Source: Fimbriiglobus sp. (GTDB taxonomy: Bacteria > Planctomycetota > Planctomycetia > Gemmatales > Gemmataceae). Taken from it: a DNA stretch of 10,325 nt. The stretch lies in the NCBI GenBank assembly GCA_025352585.1, contig JANXTD010000759.1, positions 1 to 10,325 of the forward strand, given 5' to 3'. This document shows, piece by piece, positions 6,728 to 10,325 of the stretch. The notes under the pieces are model-generated. The model was not told the DNA's origin, searched no databases, and saw only the letters and a list, made by a program, of their open reading frames with translations. Numbering within the stretch: the first letter of the stretch is position 1; the number at the start of each line of letters is the position of its first letter. The position numbers and the translations under genes were made by a program.

Positions 6728-8143
6728 TCACACCCGCAAGGCGGCGGCGGCCCGACGCAGTTCGCCCGCCGACACAGTTGTCGGGTGCATGCCGTCGAGA
6801 GCGTCAAAGAGTCGCATGGCATGCTCACACTTCTCGCGCGCCGTACTCCAACCGATGGCGAAGTCGTACCCGCGGACGGAGTACAGGCCGCCGCAGTCGA
6901 AGTCGCTGGCGACCCGGCCGTCGCCCAGCGGCGCGCCGTTCGGTAGCGACCGGCCGACGAGCATGAGCGTCTCGACCCCCCGCAACTCGGTCGCCGACAC
7001 GCTGCAGTTGAAAGTGAAGTCGTCCAGCAGCAAGAGCCGGTACGCGTCGGGCTCGCCCGGCAGGCTGGACATCTCGGCGAGCAGGTCGAGTTGGGCGGCG
7101 CGGGCGGCCGGCGGGCCGAATCGCGATTCGCCCGGCCGGCACAGTTCGGCGTAGCTAGACGCGGGCAGGTAGTTCTTGACGCGGGGCAACTGGCCGTGCT
7201 GGAACTGCCGCCGCTGGCCACGCAGCCAGGCCCTTAGCAACTCGTAGCCCGCCACCACGTCGTCAGTGGTAGGCGGGTTGGGGTCGGTCGCGGCGGCGCG
7301 ATTGAGGCTGTGCGCCCAGCTGGTGTACGCCGCGCTCGACTCCGCTTCCATCATCGACAGGGAGGGGGCCGAGCCGAAGATGAGGTAGCCGTGCCGCCCG
7401 GTGTCGCGCTCGTGCGCCGAGCGGATGCGTAAGCCGTAGTCGTTCTTCCCCTCCAACCCCCACGCGGGCTGCCACTCCCCCGACGAGCGGTACACGCTGG
7501 CGGGCCCGGTCCGCAAGTGGACATGGTCCACGGCTACCAGGTTGGCGACCGTCAAGTGCGACAGCTTGAGGGCGACGAGCAGTTGGAGCCCCCGCTCCCA
7601 GTCGATGGACTGGTAGATGCGACTGCTCTTGCCGACCGCCTGTTCGACATCCAGCAACTCATGTCTCGCGTGGATGCTGTCCAGGGCCTCGACCATCTTC
7701 AACAGGCCGCTGAGCACGTCTTCGGTCCACGCCACCGAGCAGTCTACCTCGCCGCAATTCTCGTGACGGAACGCCGTCAGCTTGCCTTGAATCAGCCGGT
7801 AGCGGTAGCGGTCGTGCGGGGCGTGAGTGAAGCAACACTCCCCGCGGAGCAGGTCGACGAGTTGCGACCGCGTCTTGTCGCGGAACATGTCATCGATCCG
7901 CTTGTTCACCCGCCGCAACAGCGACACCACCCACGGGTGGCGCAGTTCGCGATAGGCCTGCGAATCCGCGCCGACCTCTGGCGTCGTGGCCTCCGACCCC
8001 GGCCCCCGCGCCACGCCTTCCCGATTCGCCTCCCCCGACCCACTTCGCTTCGGAACCCGCGACTTCTTGGCTTCTCCGGCCGCCGCTTTCTTGCCGACTC
8101 GCCCCCCGGACGCGTCTTCGGGCGGCGTGGTCGGGTCGGGCAT
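6728..8143 (-). CDS. Hypothetical protein, 471 residues, family not recognised
   Basis: Starts at ATG 8143, with GGAG 7 nt upstream; the frame extends to a TTG at 8221, but that TTG lies in a promoter-like TTGACG. Residues 1-60 are Lys/Arg/Gly/Ser/Pro-rich and probably disordered, suggesting a basic tail that could contact nucleic acid or acidic partners. Residues 65-160 look helical and charged, with Cys103-Cys104, Cys130 and Cys135. Residues 175-265 alternate strands and helices. After a polar segment (285-345) residues 350-471 look like a compact alpha/beta end, with LLLLDDFTFNCSVSATEL (369-386) and DFDCGGLYSVRGYDFAIGW (414-432). There is no signal peptide or membrane segment, so it is probably cytosolic. 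Sustained sequence complexity over 400 residues and a good ribosome site support real coding. It is divergent from the sigma-factor gene, so it could be its partner, but this is only positional. No catalytic motif was found; I assign no function. Confidence 0.78.
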   Translation of the reverse strand: MPDPTTPPEDASGGRVGKKAAAGEAKKSRVPKRSGSGEANREGVARGPGSEATTPEVGADSQAYRELRHPWVVSLLRRVNKRIDDMFRDKTRSQLVDLLRGECCFTHAPHDRYRYRLIQGKLTAFRHENCGEVDCSVAWTEDVLSGLLKMVEALDSIHARHELLDVEQAVGKSSRIYQSIDWERGLQLLVALKLSHLTVANLVAVDHVHLRTGPASVYRSSGEWQPAWGLEGKNDYGLRIRSAHERDTGRHGYLIFGSAPSLSMMEAESSAAYTSWAHSLNRAAATDPNPPTTDDVVAGYELLRAWLRGQRRQFQHGQLPRVKNYLPASSYAELCRPGESRFGPPAARAAQLDLLAEMSSLPGEPDAYRLLLLDDFTFNCSVSATELRGVETLMLVGRSLPNGAPLGDGRVASDFDCGGLYSVRGYDFAIGWSTAREKCEHAMRLFDALDGMHPTTVSAGELRRAAAALRV

Positions 8144-8190
8144 GGCTCCACTCCAGTTCGTCGGCCGAACGCGGAATCCGCGGCTCGCCG

Positions 8191-8221
8191 CTAAAATCGC
8201 ACCCGGCCGGGGGAACGTCAA
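8191..8221 (-). promoter_or_regulatory. Candidate promoter for the 471-residue protein gene
   Basis: On the minus strand TTGACG (8221-8216) matches the -35 consensus at five of six positions. It is followed 17-19 bp later by GATTTTAG, the only A/T-rich stretch before the gene. Transcription would start about 45 nt before ATG 8143. The -10 match is poor. Confidence 0.35.
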
Positions 8222-8238
8222 GTAGTCGGCGAAAATAC

Positions 8239-8252
8239 GGCCAACAGTGGCC
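8239..8252. repeat. Short inverted repeat between the divergent genes
   Basis: GGCCA-ACAG-TGGCC, a perfect 5-bp stem between the two outward promoter candidates. Possible regulator-binding site or chance; short inverted repeats are frequent at this GC content. Confidence 0.35.
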
Positions 8253-8275
8253 TACGCCTCTTTGACTGGTGGCCG

Positions 8276-8302
8276 TTGTATCGCTCGGTGGGGGTGTATA
8301 TT
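8276..8302 (+). promoter_or_regulatory. Candidate promoter for the ECF-like sigma factor gene
   Basis: TATATT (8297-8302) matches the -10 consensus at five positions and is conspicuous in this GC-rich DNA. A partial -35, TTGTAT (8276-8281), precedes it with a short 15-bp spacer. Transcription from here would give a leader of roughly 135 nt before ATG 8443, which contains the hairpin at 8373-8391. Confidence 0.4.
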
Positions 8303-8372
8303 GTTCCGCCAGTCGAGGCTCGAGCGGCCCTCGCCGTCCACGCCCCTTGCCTGCGAGGAAGCGGACCGCACG

Positions 8373-8391
8373 AGCCGGACCCCGTCCGGCT
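8373..8391 (+). promoter_or_regulatory. Perfect 8-bp hairpin in the sigma-factor leader
   Basis: AGCCGGAC-CCC-GTCCGGCT forms an 8-bp GC-rich stem with a 3-nt loop, ending 51 nt before ATG 8443. No T run follows, so it is not a standard terminator. It may be a leader structure affecting translation or stability, or an operator in DNA. Its symmetry is seen directly; its role is inferred. Confidence 0.5.
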
Positions 8392-8442
8392 GCCCGAGAG
8401 AGACTTCACACCCACCGACGACACACCTAGTCAGGACGCCCG

Positions 8443-9084
8443 ATGCTCATCACTTCTAGCGCGACCCAAAGCCTCTTCGACGCGATCCGTCAGAACACCC
8501 TCCAGGGGGCCACCGGCCTGGCGCTCTGGCAGGCGATCCGGAGCGAAGTGTTCCACTTCCTGTGTGCCGAGGCCGCCCGCCGCCTCAACCGCGACGGGTT
8601 CGGGTGCCGGGGCCTCGACGCCGGCGAGATCGCGAGCGACGTCATGGGCGAACTCGAAGGGCGCTACGAACGTGCCGTCCGCGCCGGCCGCGTGCTTGGC
8701 ACCATGTTCGGCCGCGGCTACGACGGCCGCGACCTGGCCTGTTATCTCTGCGGCATCCTCCGCTATGAAGTCGGGTACGCGGTGTGCAGGTCCGTCAAGT
8801 CGGCCGCCTGCCGCGGCGGGCTGGGCGTCGATGTGGCGGAAGACGTGCAGTTGCCTCTTCAGGATCTGTGCGACGCCGAGGCCGCCGTCGCCCTCATGGA
8901 CGCGGTCAACAACCTGCCCGATGCGGACCGGGTCATCCTGGTGAAGATCTATATCGAGGGGTCGACCGTCGCCGACGCGGGTGACGCCCTCGGCCTGGGG
9001 CGGAGCCAAGCGTACGTCCGCCGCACCGAGGCGTTGGCCGTGCTGCGCGTCGCGCTCGAGGCTCACCGGCCCGAGAGTTTTTAG
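8443..9084 (+). CDS. ECF-like RNA polymerase sigma factor
   Basis: 213 residues from ATG 8443, with AGGA (8433-8436) 6 nt upstream. It would direct RNA polymerase to a set of promoters. Residues about 30-125 fit sigma region 2: an N-terminal helix, then DAGEIASDVMGELEGRY (59-75) where ECF factors have the D-A-E-D-x-x-Q-E-V helix, then DLACYLCGILRYEVG (97-111) like the region 2.3/2.4 helix. A linker with an Ala-Glu-Asp stretch (132-134) follows. Residues 148-203 fit region 4: LMDAVNNLPDADRVILVKIY (151-170), then the helix-turn-helix STVADAGDALGLGRSQAYVRR (174-194). It has seven Cys (41, 55, 100, 103, 115, 123, 143), including a CYLC pair, unusual for a small sigma factor. No anti-sigma factor gene adjoins it. 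Region 2 is divergent, so it could instead be a sigma-70-like regulator. An insertion sequence begins 28 bp after its stop. Confidence 0.77.
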   Translation: MLITSSATQSLFDAIRQNTLQGATGLALWQAIRSEVFHFLCAEAARRLNRDGFGCRGLDAGEIASDVMGELEGRYERAVRAGRVLGTMFGRGYDGRDLACYLCGILRYEVGYAVCRSVKSAACRGGLGVDVAEDVQLPLQDLCDAEAAVALMDAVNNLPDADRVILVKIYIEGSTVADAGDALGLGRSQAYVRRTEALAVLRVALEAHRPESF

Positions 9085-9104
9085 CCGGACGCGTCAGGGG
9101 GTAG

Positions 9105-9119
9105 CACCCTAGCAGGGTG
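9105..9119. repeat. Hairpin spanning the insertion-sequence junction
   Basis: CACCCT-AGC-AGGGTG, a 6-bp stem whose right arm is the start of the putative insertion-sequence end and whose left arm is flanking DNA. It may be the preferred palindromic target or a terminator-like structure after the sigma-factor gene; no T run follows. Confidence 0.45.
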
Positions 9120-9171
9120 TTGAAAAACGCGGGTGTGCCTTCGCAATCAGCCAGTCCGCGCGACTTTTTCC

Positions 9172-9211
9172 AGTCCCGGTCGCCGGCGGCCTCGGCCCGG
9201 CCACCGGGACT
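9172..9211. repeat. 9-bp perfect inverted repeat in the insertion-sequence 3' noncoding part
   Basis: AGTCCCGGT (9172-9180) and ACCGGGACT (9203-9211) are exact complements separated by 22 nt that are themselves GC-rich. In the transposase mRNA this forms a stem-loop starting 25 nt after the stop codon. There is no T run behind it, so it may protect the 3' end or block read-through rather than be a classic terminator. Confidence 0.65.
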
Positions 9212-9236
9212 CGGCTCCCGCCACCGCCTTCCGTCC

Positions 9237-10325
9237 TCACACGGCCGGGGCCAGCCGCCTCAGCCGCACCAGGTTGTACGCCGCGGCCGCCAGCTCCAGC
9301 GTCTGCTGCAACTTCCACCGGCCCACCAGCCGGCTCCGGCCCGCCCCCGCCACCCCCTTCACCCAGCCGAACACCTCCTCGACCTTCTTGCGGCACTTCT
9401 GACTCAGCCGGTACCCCTCACTACCCGCCCGAGCCTTCATCCGCTGCCGCGCCTCGACACCGGCTCGCTGCGTCTTGTCCGCCACGCCCTTCGGGTCCCG
9501 CGGCTCCCCCACCAGCGGCACGTGCGGCACCACCGACCGCCCCTCCACGTCCAGCAAGAACTCGCCGGCGTCGTACCCCTTGTCCGCCCCCAGCGTCTTC
9601 GGCGTCCGCCCGTGCGCGGCCGCCAACGCGTCCACCATCTCCAGGGCCGCCGCCCGCTCGGCCGTCCCGCTCGCCTCGGTGGCCGTCACCCCCAGGACCA
9701 GCCCGTGCCGGTTCTCGCTCAGCGCGTGACCCATGTGGCTCAGCTTCGCCTCCTTGCCGCGGCCCTTGCGGTACAGCCTCGCCTCCGGGTCCGTCCGGCT
9801 CGCGTGCGTCGCGTTGGTCCGCTTCTGCCCGCGGAAGTCGACCTCCGGGTTGCTCGGCTTGAACCCGTTCCCGTCACCCTGGGGCGCGGGGGGCGGTCCG
9901 CCGCCGGCCGTCGGCGCGGTCAGCGGCCCGTCGTCGCCCGGCGGCCCGCCGTCACTCGGCGGCCCCCCGGCCGGCGGGGCGGCGATGGGCCGGAAGCTCT
10001 TGGCCGACGCGAAGCTCTCGATGAGCGTGCCGTCCACGCTGAAGTGCTCGCTGCACAGCCCGGCGGTCAGGGCCTCCGCCACCACGGCGTCGAAGAAGGC
10101 GCGGGTCAACGCGGCGTCGTCGAGGCGCTTGCGGTTGTGCGAGAACACGGCCGGGACGAACGCGTCGTCGCCGGGCTGGAGGTCGAGGAACCAGCGGAAG
10201 AGCAGGTCGGTGTCGATCCGCTCGCACAACTGCCGCTCGCTGCGGATCGAGTACAAGGCGAGGAGCAACTGGGCCTTGAGCAGGCGCTCCGGGGGCACGC
10301 TCGGCCGCCCGGTCGCGGCGTAGGC
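9237..10325 (-). CDS. IS5/IS1182-type DDE transposase (N-terminus beyond window)
   Basis: The frame is open from the right edge to TGA at 9237-9239: 362 visible residues, of which GTG 10298 would be residue 10. The frame continues past the edge, so the true start is outside. It should cut and join the ends of its own element. Counting from that GTG, residues 1-70 (LLLALYSIRSERQLCERIDT, then FRWFLDL) are a DUF772-type N-terminal domain. The DDE catalytic part has Asp89 in VDGTLIESFAS, Asp239 in GADKGYD and Glu307 in RKKVEEVFGWVKG. The C-terminus LAAAAYNLVRLRRL is typical. A Gly/Pro/Asp-rich insert at 106-145 separates the first catalytic block from the next, a variable linker. No frameshift or internal stop is seen, so the protein may be active. 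Family placement between IS5 and IS1182 needs comparison with reference elements. Confidence 0.92.
   Translation of the reverse strand, partial: AYAATGRPSVPPERLLKAQLLLALYSIRSERQLCERIDTDLLFRWFLDLQPGDDAFVPAVFSHNRKRLDDAALTRAFFDAVVAEALTAGLCSEHFSVDGTLIESFASAKSFRPIAAPPAGGPPSDGGPPGDDGPLTAPTAGGGPPPAPQGDGNGFKPSNPEVDFRGQKRTNATHASRTDPEARLYRKGRGKEAKLSHMGHALSENRHGLVLGVTATEASGTAERAAALEMVDALAAAHGRTPKTLGADKGYDAGEFLLDVEGRSVVPHVPLVGEPRDPKGVADKTQRAGVEARQRMKARAGSEGYRLSQKCRKKVEEVFGWVKGVAGAGRSRLVGRWKLQQTLELAAAAYNLVRLRRLAPAV

Larger units (their letters stand above)
9113..10325 (-). mobile_element. IS5/IS1182-like insertion sequence (one end and most of the transposase; other end outside window)
   Basis: The element seems to begin at 9113 with CAGGGTGTTGAAAAA (9113-9127), of the kind often seen at IS5/IS1182-group ends. 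It is preceded directly by CTAG (9109-9112), a target motif used by some IS5-group elements. About 109 bp of noncoding DNA with a 9-bp inverted repeat separates this end from the transposase stop. The far end and any target duplication lie beyond 10325, so the boundary is inferred from one side only. Confidence 0.6.

Noticed and set aside
6397..6966. 189-residue plus-strand frame overlapping the end of the 471-residue protein gene
   Set aside because: It is Arg/Ser-rich and antisense to a better supported gene, with no motif or suitably spaced ribosome site for its start.
8144..8221. 26-residue N-terminal extension of the 471-residue protein from TTG 8221
   Set aside because: The TTG is part of a -35-like TTGACG, while ATG 8143 has a well-spaced GGAG; the shorter form is preferred.
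1..10325. CRISPR array, tRNA, rRNA, attachment site or retron-like element
   Set aside because: No regularly spaced repeats, cloverleaf, rRNA segments or reverse-transcriptase motifs were seen on either strand.

Overview
The window is about 70% GC by eye. It reads as chromosomal DNA of a planctomycete, most likely order Gemmatales (Gemmataceae). This is inferred from gene content rather than from a marker gene: a Hanks-type kinase with the N-terminal extension usual in these bacteria, a secreted CotH-like protein, an ECF-like sigma factor, and a GC-driven excess of long antisense open frames. No rRNA, tRNA or CRISPR array was seen.

Layout. (1) Positions 1-1192, minus strand: a serine/threonine protein kinase running off the left edge. 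(2) Positions 1398-5908, plus strand: four codirectional genes separated by 64-84 bp. They encode a secreted CotH-like protein, a DUF429-type protein, a ROK-family sugar kinase (probably glucokinase) and a secreted Pro/Ala-rich protein with SPOR-like segments. They are not tightly coupled and each may have its own promoter, so a shared pathway is not implied. (3) Positions 5909-6727: no intact gene. It holds a minus-strand terminator-like hairpin, a frameshifted remnant of an IS3-family transposase (OrfB N-terminus), and about 360 bp I cannot explain. (4) Positions 6728-9084: a divergent pair, an unrecognised 471-residue protein on the minus strand and a 213-residue ECF-like sigma factor on the plus strand. 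They share a 299-bp region with outward promoter candidates and a strong leader hairpin. (5) Positions 9113-10325, minus strand: one end and most of the transposase of an IS5/IS1182-like insertion sequence, placed 28 bp after the sigma-factor stop and leaving the window on the right.

Most of the window is ordinary planctomycete content. The least explained part is the divergent sigma factor/unknown protein pair and its regulatory region, flanked on both sides by insertion-sequence material.
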